From: Deltaproteobacteria bacterium
GTDB taxonomy: Bacteria; Desulfobacterota; Desulfobacteria; Desulfobacterales; JAABPS01
Length of the DNA stretch: 5,530 bases
Assembly: GCA_019309685.1 (NCBI GenBank)
Contig: JAFDFT010000188.1
Span: 1-5,530 of the forward strand
Reading direction: 5' to 3'
Below, one piece after another: positions 1-4,514 of this stretch; the first letter of the stretch is position 1; each line of letters starts with the position of its first letter. The position numbers and the translations under genes are program-made. The notes beneath the pieces were generated by a model. The model was given only the letters and a program-made list of their open reading frames with translations. It made no database searches and was not told the origin of the DNA.

Positions 1-414
1 CGGGTCATCCCATGGGCGACGTTTACAGATCCTGAAGTAGCCAGAGTCGGTATCAATGAACAGGAAGCCGAGGCTTCAAACATTGACTGTGAAGTGACCC
101 TGTACCCGCTCAGTGATCTTGACCGAGCCATTGCTGACTCACAAGACCATGGCTTTGTAAAAATCATTACTCAAAAAAACAAAGATAAAATTTTAGGCGT
201 TACCATCGTTGGTTCTCATGCAAGCGACCTTATTGCCGAGTATATTTTCGCTATGAAAAATAACCTGGGCTTGAACAAAATACTGGGGACTATTCATATA
301 TATCCGTCACTGGCAGAAGCGAACAAACTGGCCGCGGGTGTGTGGAGAAAACAGCACGCCCCTGAAAAGCTGCTGAACTTTGTTGAAAAGTTCCACGCCT
401 GGATGAGGCGGTAA
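1..414 (+). CDS. FAD-dependent pyridine nucleotide-disulfide oxidoreductase, C-terminal part (MerA/Lpd-like, partial)
   Basis: The reading frame is open from base 1 and ends at TAA 412-414, giving 137 codons; the N-terminal FAD and NAD(P) domains lie upstream of the window. What remains is the dimerisation domain of class I flavoprotein disulfide reductases. It opens with a TDPEVARVG motif at visible residues 9-17, the usual entry to this domain. The HIYPSLAE motif near the end (His codon 295-297, Glu codon 316-318) corresponds to the His-Glu dyad that protonates the active-site thiolate in this family. The C-terminal Cys-Cys pair that binds Hg(II) in true MerA is absent; the protein ends AWMRR. 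It is therefore probably one of the MerA-like oxidoreductases often annotated as mercuric reductase, whose substrate is not established. From memory, such genes often lie near TVP38/TMEM64 and DUF547 genes, which fits the next gene. The redox-active CxxxxC is outside the window, so the exact subfamily is uncertain. Confidence 0.88.
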   Translation, partial: RVIPWATFTDPEVARVGINEQEAEASNIDCEVTLYPLSDLDRAIADSQDHGFVKIITQKNKDKILGVTIVGSHASDLIAEYIFAMKNNLGLNKILGTIHIYPSLAEANKLAAGVWRKQHAPEKLLNFVEKFHAWMRR

Positions 415-481
415 TGATATAAATGATTACAGAGCATATATTTGTCTTCGAAAAAAAAAATTTGCATCACGGGATTTGGTC

Positions 482-1303
482 ATGAAAACCCTGATAAAAA
501 AAATCTATGTACCTTTTTTCGTCATAACATGCTTTTTCAATCAGCACGCCCTGGCATTTGACCATAGCCATTCAGACTGGGATCGTCTTTTAAAAAAGCA
601 TGTGGTTGTCACCAGAAAAGGAAGCACGTCATGGGTCCACTACGCGGATTTTCAAAAAGACAACAAAACGCTTGAAAATTACACTGAATCCCTATCAGCT
701 GTGACGCTAAAAGAATTTGAATCATGGTCAAAGAGCCGGCAGTTAGCTTTTTTGATCAACGCATATAATGCGTTCACAATCGAACTTATCCTTACCCGGT
801 ATCCGGACATAGATTCCATCTGGGATACAGGATCGTTCATTGTGAAACCATGGCGTAAAAAGTTTTTTACACTATTGGGCCAAAAACGGCATCTGGATGA
901 GATCGAGCATAATATGATCCGCAAAAAGGGTGTGTATGATGACGCCCGTATACATTTTGCTGTGAATTGTGCTTCCATCGGCTGTCCCGCTCTGAGAAAT
1001 GAAGCGTTCGTTTATGATCAATTGGACAAACAGCTTGAAGACAGTTTGGTTGGCTTTTTATCGGATGCATCCCGGAACAGATTTAACTCTAAAACCAACA
1101 CGCTTGAAGTGTCTAAGGTTTTTGACTGGTATAAAAAAGATTTTTCACAAAACGACAGCAAGTCTGGTTCTTTAGAGGCTTTTTTCGCGGCATATGCGTA
1201 TCTGTTTTCCAGCCAGCCGGAAGCACTTAAACGTATACGGGAAATGAGTGTGAACATAACCTTTCTTAAATACGACTGGAATTTAAATGATATAAAAAAA
1301 TGA
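482..1303 (+). CDS. Secreted DUF547 domain protein
   Basis: This 273-residue protein has an N-terminal export signal: KK near the start, a hydrophobic stretch (about residues 8-19), and an ALA site at 23-25 suggesting signal peptidase I cleavage before Phe26. The rest is a full DUF547 domain, recognised by LINAYNAFTI (91-100), LDEIEH (138-143), the core RIHFAVNCASIGCPAL (156-171, with His158, Cys163 and Cys168), VFDWYKKDF (213-221) and YDWNLND near the C-terminus (264-270). The biochemical role of DUF547 is unknown; the conserved His and two Cys suggest metal or redox chemistry, which is inference only. The ATG at 482 is preferred to the in-frame TTG at 476 because the Shine-Dalgarno-like GGGA at 471-474 is well spaced from the ATG but abuts the TTG. 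The gene begins 67 bp after the oxidoreductase and may be co-transcribed with it. The protein is probably periplasmic. Confidence 0.9.
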   Translation: MKTLIKKIYVPFFVITCFFNQHALAFDHSHSDWDRLLKKHVVVTRKGSTSWVHYADFQKDNKTLENYTESLSAVTLKEFESWSKSRQLAFLINAYNAFTIELILTRYPDIDSIWDTGSFIVKPWRKKFFTLLGQKRHLDEIEHNMIRKKGVYDDARIHFAVNCASIGCPALRNEAFVYDQLDKQLEDSLVGFLSDASRNRFNSKTNTLEVSKVFDWYKKDFSQNDSKSGSLEAFFAAYAYLFSSQPEALKRIREMSVNITFLKYDWNLNDIKK

Positions 1304-1397
1304 AGGCATGGAAAAATCGATTAGAGCACCATTGAAACCATTGGGAAATAATTGAATGTGCTAATAGTAAAACCCGGCAAAGGACAAAGGAGGAACA

Positions 1398-1601
1398 ATG
1401 GCCAATCCTGAAGAAATGTACCAATGTCAAACAGTAAATTGCGGTTATTTTTATAATCCTGATAAAGGCGACAGAAAAGGTAAAATTGAAAAGGGCACAT
1501 CTTTTGAAAATCTTCCGGACGATTGGAAATGCCCTGTTTGCGGAGCCGGTAAAAAGATGTTTAAACCGCTTGCGGGGCCCGGCTCCGCAAAGGAGAGCTG
1601 A
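1398..1601 (+). CDS. Rubredoxin with C-x4-C N-terminal motif (Rd2 type)
   Basis: This 67-residue one-iron electron carrier is probably cytoplasmic. The second knuckle CPVCG (Cys45, Cys48) with the preceding GTSFENLPDDW (33-43) is textbook rubredoxin. The first knuckle differs: the cysteines are Cys10 and Cys15, so the spacing is C-x4-C instead of C-x2-C. The aromatic core positions (Tyr17, Tyr19, Trp43, Phe55) are present. From memory, a C-x4-C form is known as rubredoxin-2 of Desulfovibrio desulfuricans, so this is a recognised but minority variant. A short polar tail (about 59-67) extends past the usual end near residue 55. A strong ribosome binding site AAAGGAGG lies at 1386-1393. The 94-bp gap after the DUF547 gene shows no convincing promoter. 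By family role it should pass electrons to rubrerythrin or superoxide reductase, both encoded downstream. Confidence 0.95.
   Translation: MANPEEMYQCQTVNCGYFYNPDKGDRKGKIEKGTSFENLPDDWKCPVCGAGKKMFKPLAGPGSAKES
1539..1589 (+). repeat. Inverted repeat in the 3' end of the rubredoxin gene
   Basis: The 11-mer TGCGGAGCCGG at 1539-1549, which covers the second metal knuckle, is the exact reverse complement of 1579-1589, leaving a 29-nt loop. The right arm can also pair locally with 1571-1577 (7 bp with one G-T wobble, 5-nt loop). No T-run follows, so it is not a standard intrinsic terminator. It could shape the 3' end of the mRNA, or be chance in GC-richer coding sequence. Confidence 0.5.
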
Positions 1602-1653
1602 TTTAGCACATACCATAGCAGCTACATTAAGAATGCTTTTGTTATTCAATAAT

Positions 1654-1679
1654 GATCATCTCCAAAATAGTTGATGATC
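1654..1679. repeat. 7-bp inverted repeat in the rubredoxin-to-nth gap
   Basis: GATCATC at 1654-1660 and GATGATC at 1673-1679 are exact reverse complements with a 12-nt loop. They lie about 50 bp after the rubredoxin stop. There is no downstream T-run, so terminator function is not supported; it could be an operator or chance. Confidence 0.3.
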
Positions 1680-1684
1680 CGAAA

Positions 1685-1724
1685 AAGATTCAAGGGGCCA
1701 AGGATTCCAGGATTCGAGTGAAGT
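1685..1724. repeat. Degenerate octamer repeat, consensus AGGATTCN
   Basis: Reading in 8-base steps from 1685 gives AAGATTCA, AGGGGCCA, AGGATTCC, AGGATTCG and then the diverged AGTGAAGT. Two consecutive units match in seven of eight bases and the flanking two are recognisable relatives. The array is in the non-coding gap after the rubredoxin gene and codes for nothing apparent. Similar AGGATTC-rich stretches seem familiar from intergenic DNA of Desulfobacterota-like genomes, but that is memory, not a search. Confidence 0.5.
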
Positions 1725-1744
1725 ACTAAAGACCCTTAAAGATT

Positions 1745-1754
1745 TAAACGTTTA
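1745..1754. promoter_or_regulatory. 10-bp palindrome TAAACGTTTA
   Basis: A perfect 10-bp palindrome lies 49 bp upstream of the ATG of the broken desulforedoxin-like gene. The position suits an operator, but no regulator can be named and AT-rich palindromes of this size can arise by chance. Confidence 0.2.
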
Positions 1755-1803
1755 GAAATAGTCTTTTATCAATTACAAAAGTTTATTTAAAAAATATCAA
1801 ATA

Positions 1804-1956
1804 ATGAACGCTGAAGTCTACGCGGGCGATGATTGCAGATGTTACTGCCAAACTTGTAACAAATACGTTTAATTAAAAAAAGGAGATCGGATTCCTCCTT
1901 GCTGTGGTAAGCTAATGGAAGTTCTCGACCAGGGGGCGTTAATTGAAAAAAAATAA
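1804..1956 (+). pseudogene. Desulforedoxin-like small metal-binding protein, interrupted by in-frame TAA
   Basis: From ATG 1804 one frame runs 50 codons to TAA 1954-1956, broken only by TAA at codon 23 (1870-1872). Before the break it reads a Cys-rich segment ending CYCQTCNKYV (Cys11, 13, 15, 18). After the break, in the same frame, come LKKGD, PPCCGKLMEVLDQG and a Lys-rich end, with Cys33 and Cys34. A CxxC followed about 15 residues later by CCGxxM is the desulforedoxin metal-site pattern; the intact desulfoferrodoxin at 4515 has the same pattern (CxxC, 16 residues, CCGQPM). Fragments of one domain on both sides of the stop argue for a nonsense mutation of, for example, CAA, GAA or AAA, or a sequencing error. 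There is no good ribosome binding site before 1804. The last 14 bases overlap the start of nth, suggesting the intact ancestor was translationally coupled to it. Re-initiation after the stop is possible, since AAAAAGGAG lies at 1877-1885, but no standard start codon follows before the CC pair. Confidence 0.7.
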
Positions 1957-2608
1957 GCAGTTTAATGTCAATATTTTTATCAATACCTTGAAAAATAAAT
2001 ACAAAGAATGGAAAGCCCCTGTTGTTACCGCTATGGCAAACAAAGGGGCTTCCCCTTTTGAGGTGTTGATTACGACCATTCTTTCACTTCGCACTAAGGA
2101 TGATGTCACGGCTAAAGCAGCGAAAAAACTTTTAGCCGTTGCAAACACCCCTGACCGGATGGTGACGCTTAGCGAAAAAGAAATAGAGACGCTTATATAT
2201 CCTGCTGGATTTTATCCCACCAAAGCAAAACGGATAAAACAGATCAGTAAAATTATCATAGACACATATAAAGGGATAACGCCTGATGATCTGGATGAAC
2301 TTTTAAAACTTCCAGGAGTTGGGCGTAAAACAGCTAACCTTGTGCTCATCGAAGGATTTAAAAAAAATGCAATTTGTGTGGATACACATGTTCACAGGAT
2401 TAGTAACCGTGTAGGCCTGGTGACCACAAAAACCCCTGATAAAACGGAATTCGCGCTTAGAAAATCACTTCCTGAAAAGTACTGGATTCAATACAATGAG
2501 ATTCTCGTTGCCTTCGGCCAGATAATATGCAGACCTGTTTCGCCCATATGTTCCCGATGCCCTGTCGAACACATGTGCCCCCGAATCAATGTTTTAAAAT
2601 CACGATAA
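1943..2608 (+). CDS. nth: Endonuclease III (DNA glycosylase/AP lyase)
   Basis: This 221-residue enzyme of base excision repair removes oxidised pyrimidines (such as thymine glycol) from DNA and cleaves the abasic site by beta-elimination. The helix-hairpin-helix LPGVGRKTANLVL spans 123-135, with catalytic Lys129. VDTHVHRISNR (146-156) supplies catalytic Asp147, and the Lys-Asp distance of 18 equals that in the E. coli enzyme (K120/D138). The C-terminal [4Fe-4S] loop is intact: Cys196-x6-Cys203-x2-Cys206-x5-Cys212. An LSLRTKD segment (47-53) replaces the E. coli LSAQATD; it is common in non-enterobacterial homologues. Start: TTG 1943 is preceded at good spacing by AGGGGG (1931-1936), and the first later in-frame ATG (codon 31) would cut into the first helices. 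The gene overlaps the broken desulforedoxin-like frame by 14 bases. Placement among oxygen-defence genes fits repair of oxidative DNA damage. Confidence 0.95.
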   Translation: MKKNKQFNVNIFINTLKNKYKEWKAPVVTAMANKGASPFEVLITTILSLRTKDDVTAKAAKKLLAVANTPDRMVTLSEKEIETLIYPAGFYPTKAKRIKQISKIIIDTYKGITPDDLDELLKLPGVGRKTANLVLIEGFKKNAICVDTHVHRISNRVGLVTTKTPDKTEFALRKSLPEKYWIQYNEILVAFGQIICRPVSPICSRCPVEHMCPRINVLKSR

Positions 2609-2617
2609 CGTGTCTCA

Positions 2618-2635
2618 TGATACAGTATTGTATCA
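2618..2635. repeat. Interrupted palindrome TGATACA-gtat-TGTATCA
   Basis: Perfect 7-bp arms with a 4-base centre begin 10 bp after the nth stop. The sequence after it is CAAAAACC-like, with no T-run, so intrinsic termination is unlikely. The symmetry would suit a dimeric repressor site or a transcript-end hairpin. Confidence 0.4.
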
Positions 2636-2681
2636 AAAACCAAATATAGACAACCAGATGACGGCTATTTCATTTTAGGCA

Positions 2682-2840
2682 ATGCAACTATTTAATATCA
2701 TTGATATATTAAGAAGTAAAGGCATTATTGGTAGCTATCGGATGTTTTCGGAAGGCTTATTTAATATCCTGCGTTTTTTAAAAACATTTCCCATTATTTA
2801 CGTCCAAGACTACCTGGAAGCTGTTTGGATTTTTTTATAA
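2682..2840 (+). CDS. Doubtful small ORF of 52 codons, hydrophobic/aromatic
   Basis: ATG 2682 opens a frame of 52 codons to TAA 2838-2840. It reads like protein, starting MQLFNIIDILRSKGI and containing NILRFLKTFP, with many Ile, Leu and Phe and some Lys and Arg. The only ribosome-binding-like bases, AGG at 2677-2679, are too close to the ATG. A frame of this length is not surprising in DNA this AT-rich, and the end coincides with a T-run. I recognise no family. It could be a remnant of the start of a larger gene, a real small membrane-associated peptide, or chance; chance is most likely. Confidence 0.15.
   Translation: MQLFNIIDILRSKGIIGSYRMFSEGLFNILRFLKTFPIIYVQDYLEAVWIFL
2804..2836 (+). terminator. 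Possible weak intrinsic terminator
   Basis: CCAAGAC at 2804-2810 pairs with GTTTGG at 2823-2828, with one bulged base, a six-pair stem and a 12-nt loop. A run of seven T follows at 2830-2836. The stem is short, so the call is tentative. If real, it would end transcription coming from nth. Confidence 0.3.
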
Positions 2841-2895
2841 CCTTTACCTGAACAGATTATTACTTCCTGAATATATTCGACTTTTTTTTCAATTA

Positions 2896-2931
2896 GGCTT
2901 GAATTCCGGATAAAATAATATGAATCAGGCC
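2896..2931. repeat. Imperfect hairpin
   Basis: The arm 2896-2906 pairs with 2922-2931: ten pairs including one G-T wobble and one bulged A, around a 15-nt AT-rich loop. A run of eight T precedes the left arm at 2882-2889, which is the wrong side for a + strand terminator. On the minus strand no T-run follows. Function unknown. Confidence 0.3.
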
Positions 2932-2979
2932 ATAATTTAAAAAGTATTTTTTGCCGGTTTGATTTTCTTTTCGTGAGAT

Positions 2980-3008
2980 TTTACCATGTGGCATATATTT
3001 TGTAATAT
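2980..3008 (+). promoter_or_regulatory. Candidate sigma-70-type promoter for the 3048 gene
   Basis: TTTACC at 2980-2985 and TAATAT at 3003-3008 are separated by 17 bases, and each matches four of six consensus positions. Transcription would start near 3015, leaving a leader of about 30 bases with the ribosome binding site at 3039-3043. The -10 element lies inside the first of three tandem repeats, so a protein bound to the repeats would overlap the promoter. Weak matches in AT-rich DNA make this tentative. Confidence 0.3.
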
Positions 3009-3034
3009 ATTTTGATAAATCATTTTGTAATATA
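2997..3034. repeat. Three tandem ATTTTG-type repeats upstream of the 3048 gene
   Basis: ATTTTGTAATAT starts at 2997, ATTTTGATAAATC at 3009 and ATTTTGTAATATA at 3022, so the periods are 12 and 13 bases. The outer two copies are identical over 13 bases. The array ends 13 bases before the ATG at 3048. Regular spacing close to a helical turn suggests an operator array for a regulator. GATAAATCATTTTG in the middle is loosely Fur/PerR-like, but not close enough to name a regulator. Confidence 0.45.
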
Positions 3035-3047
3035 CCTGTGGAGCTGA

Positions 3048-3263
3048 ATGAAACCCTGCAACGAACACATACGAAAAACAATCAAACTTACAAGTGAAAT
3101 GATCGAAATCTCTGAAAAAGGAGATGCCGATCGGGAAGATTCAGGATGCGGAATTTTATATAGCGTCTTACGGGATTCAGCGTATAAAATACGAAAATTG
3201 GCTGAGGAAGAAAAGCGTGCACACATAAAAAAAGGATGGTGGGACAAGCAAAAAGACGTCTGA
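3048..3263 (+). CDS. Small conserved-looking protein of unknown function
   Basis: This 71-residue soluble protein is rich in charged residues and largely helical in appearance. No named domain is recognised. Visible features are Cys4 near the N-terminus, GDADREDSGCGILYSVLRDSAYKIRKL (25-51) with Cys34 in its middle, an acidic-basic helix LAEEEKRAHIKK (51-62) and a Trp pair at 64-65. I believe similar small proteins with a D-C-G-x-L-Y-x-x-x-R-D-x-A-Y-K pattern occur in other sulfate reducers, but this is recollection. The start is supported by TGGAG at 3039-3043. The gene lies 88 bp before rubrerythrin, and a perfect TTGACA lies in that gap, so it may be its own unit. Cys4 and Cys34 could form a metal or disulfide site; there is no transmembrane segment or signal peptide. 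Its neighbours suggest, but do not prove, a role in the oxygen response. Confidence 0.8.
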   Translation: MKPCNEHIRKTIKLTSEMIEISEKGDADREDSGCGILYSVLRDSAYKIRKLAEEEKRAHIKKGWWDKQKDV

Positions 3264-3282
3264 TTAGGCACCTTTCCTAAAT

Positions 3283-3288
3283 TTGACA
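3283..3288 (+). promoter_or_regulatory. Perfect -35 box TTGACA before rubrerythrin
   Basis: TTGACA lies at 3283-3288, 64 bases before the rubrerythrin ATG. At 16-18 bp spacing the -10 candidates (TGAACT, GAACTT, AACTTA) are poor, and the better TATTTT at 3311-3316 is 22 bp away. It may be a regulated promoter that needs an activator, or coincidence. An independent promoter for the rubrerythrin pair would make sense. Confidence 0.35.
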
Positions 3289-3351
3289 GTTGTTTTAAAG
3301 TTACTGAACTTATTTTAATTTTAATGTTTTAATTTATAGGAGGAACAGAAA

Positions 3352-3927
3352 ATGGGGAAATTAAAAGGAACGCAAACTGAAAAAAATATTCTAACGGCTT
3401 TTTCTGGTGAATCTCAAGCACGGAACCGTTATACCTATTTTGCCAGTCAGGCAAAGAAAGACGGTTATGTTCAAATACAGGCAATCTTTGAAGAAACAGC
3501 CAATCAGGAAAAAGAGCATGCCAAAAGGCTTTTTAAGCTTTTAGAGGGAGGAGAAGTTGAAATTACCGGCGCCTTTCCAGCCGGCGTTGTTGGAACCACC
3601 CTTGAAAATTTAAAGGAATCCGCTGCAGGGGAAAATTACGAGCATACACAGATGTATCCCGATTTTGCCAAAACAGCCCGTGAAGAAGGGTTTGATGACA
3701 TCGCGGATATATTTATGGCAATTGCGGTCGCTGAAAAACAGCATGAAAAAAGATACAACGACCTTGCAGCTAATATCAAAGCTGGCAAGGTGTTTAAACG
3801 AGAGGGAAAAATGACTTGGCGTTGCAGAAATTGCGGCTACCTGCACGAAGGAGAACAAGCACCGGATGTATGTCCCGCATGCGCTCATCAGCAGGCGCAT
3901 TTTGAACTTCTGGGCGAAAATTACTAA
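3352..3927 (+). CDS. rbr: Rubrerythrin (peroxide reductase)
   Basis: This 191-residue cytoplasmic diiron protein reduces hydrogen peroxide to water with electrons taken through its own rubredoxin domain. Length and every metal ligand coincide with the Desulfovibrio vulgaris protein as I remember its numbering. Diiron ligands are Glu20, Glu53, His56, Glu94, Glu97, Glu128 and His131, with the EKEH (53-56) and EKQH (128-131) motifs. The C-terminal FeS4 site is Cys158-x2-Cys161 and Cys174-x2-Cys177. The domain order is the four-helix ferritin-like bundle (about 1-145) followed by the rubredoxin-like domain (about 153-191). An excellent ribosome binding site AGGAGGA is at 3338-3344. A gap of only 19 bp separates it from the following rubrerythrin-family gene, so the two are probably co-transcribed. 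It should act immediately after superoxide reductase, whose product is peroxide. Nothing is truncated or missing. Confidence 0.98.
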   Translation: MGKLKGTQTEKNILTAFSGESQARNRYTYFASQAKKDGYVQIQAIFEETANQEKEHAKRLFKLLEGGEVEITGAFPAGVVGTTLENLKESAAGENYEHTQMYPDFAKTAREEGFDDIADIFMAIAVAEKQHEKRYNDLAANIKAGKVFKREGKMTWRCRNCGYLHEGEQAPDVCPACAHQQAHFELLGENY

Positions 3928-3946
3928 AACATAAAAAGGACATAAA

Positions 3947-4429
3947 ATGAGCTACGATTATAACGCGAATGACATATTGGAGATGGCTATACAAATTGAA
4001 AAAAACGGCGCTGTTTTTTACCGGAATGCCGCGGAGTCCATATCGAACACAACCCACAAACAGCTTCTGCTTGATCTTGCATCCATGGAAGATCAACATG
4101 AGAAAACGTTTACTGAGATGAAAGCTGTTCTTTCAGAAGAAGAAAAAAAATCGACGGCATTTGACCCCGATGAAGAGGCCGGTTTGTATCTGAAAGCCCT
4201 TGCCGATACCCGCGTTTTCTTTGAAAAAGAAACACCTGGCGCTTCAGCTTCCATGAAGGAAATCCTTAAGGAAGCCATTCTTGCGGAAAAAGACTCCATT
4301 GTTTTTTACCTCGGCATGAAAGAGTTTGTTCCTGAAAAATTCGGTAAAAACAGAATTGAACAAATAATAAAGGAAGAAATGGGTCATATTAAGCTGCTTA
4401 GCAATCATCTCACATCGCTAAAGCAATAA
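3947..4429 (+). CDS. Rubrerythrin-family ferritin-like diiron protein lacking a rubredoxin domain
   Basis: This 160-residue protein is all helical in appearance. Ligand positions of a ferritin-like diiron site are visible: Glu18 in IQIEKNGAVFY, Glu48-x2-His51 in MEDQHEK, Glu114 in ILAEKDSIVFY, and Glu144-x2-His147 in EEMGHIKLL. The two matching E-x8-Y and ExxH halves reflect the internal repeat of the ferritin-like fold. There are no cysteines at all, so no rubredoxin domain and no FeS4 site; electrons would have to come from a separate partner, perhaps one of the rubredoxins encoded here (inference). The family corresponds to the COG1633-type rubrerythrin-like proteins, whose activities are poorly defined (peroxidase, oxidase or iron handling). 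AAGGA at 3936-3940 is the ribosome binding site. The 19-bp gap after rbr indicates one operon. An 85-bp gap separates it from the superoxide reductase gene. Confidence 0.93.
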   Translation: MSYDYNANDILEMAIQIEKNGAVFYRNAAESISNTTHKQLLLDLASMEDQHEKTFTEMKAVLSEEEKKSTAFDPDEEAGLYLKALADTRVFFEKETPGASASMKEILKEAILAEKDSIVFYLGMKEFVPEKFGKNRIEQIIKEEMGHIKLLSNHLTSLKQ

Positions 4430-4514
4430 ATAAAGGTTGAAAAGTGTCTGGTATTTTTTTCCTCCGTCAGTTTAACGATTAAAGTATTTAACTATAAAAA
4501 AAAAGGAGATAAAA

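Larger units (their letters stand above)
2609..3047. other. AT-rich intergenic region between nth and the small conserved ORF
   Basis: This 439-bp stretch has no confidently coding frame. It contains an 18-bp interrupted palindrome just after nth (2618-2635), two copies of TATTTAATATC (2689-2699 and 2758-2768), a 13-bp palindrome ATATCATTGATAT (2695-2707), one doubtful 52-codon ORF (2682-2840), a possible weak terminator (2804-2836), an imperfect hairpin (2896-2931), and three tandem ATTTTG-type repeats next to the downstream gene (2997-3034). Composition is more AT-rich than in the flanking genes. Confidence 0.7.

Noticed and set aside
1..414. True mercuric reductase
   Set aside because: The C-terminal Cys-Cys mercury-binding pair is absent, and no mer genes are in the window.
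1266..1649. 127-codon open frame on the minus strand over the rubredoxin gene
   Set aside because: It lies opposite a certain rubredoxin, begins and ends in non-coding DNA, has no ribosome binding site or recognisable domain, and is explained as an antisense shadow.
1486..1674. 62-codon + strand frame overlapping the rubredoxin end
   Set aside because: It is out of frame with rubredoxin, overlaps its metal knuckle, and has no ribosome binding site.
1870..1872. Recoded amino acid (Sec or Pyl) in the desulforedoxin-like frame
   Set aside because: The codon is TAA; selenocysteine uses TGA and pyrrolysine uses TAG, and no known recoding uses TAA in bacteria of this kind.
2893..3081. 62-codon minus-strand frame over the intergenic region and the start of the 3048 gene
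   Set aside because: It overlaps the repeat array and the supported + strand gene start. The composition is not protein-like and there is no initiation signal.
3794..4099. Minus-strand frame of 101 codons across the rbr/diiron junction
   Set aside because: It is antisense to two certain genes with intact catalytic motifs; a shadow.
4453..4459. T-run after the diiron gene as an intrinsic terminator
   Set aside because: No stem-loop of useful stability precedes it.
4471..4498. TTTAAC...TATAAA as a promoter for dfx
   Set aside because: The -10-like TATAAA would start transcription at or beyond the ribosome binding site at 4503-4508, leaving no usable leader, and the -35 match is poor.
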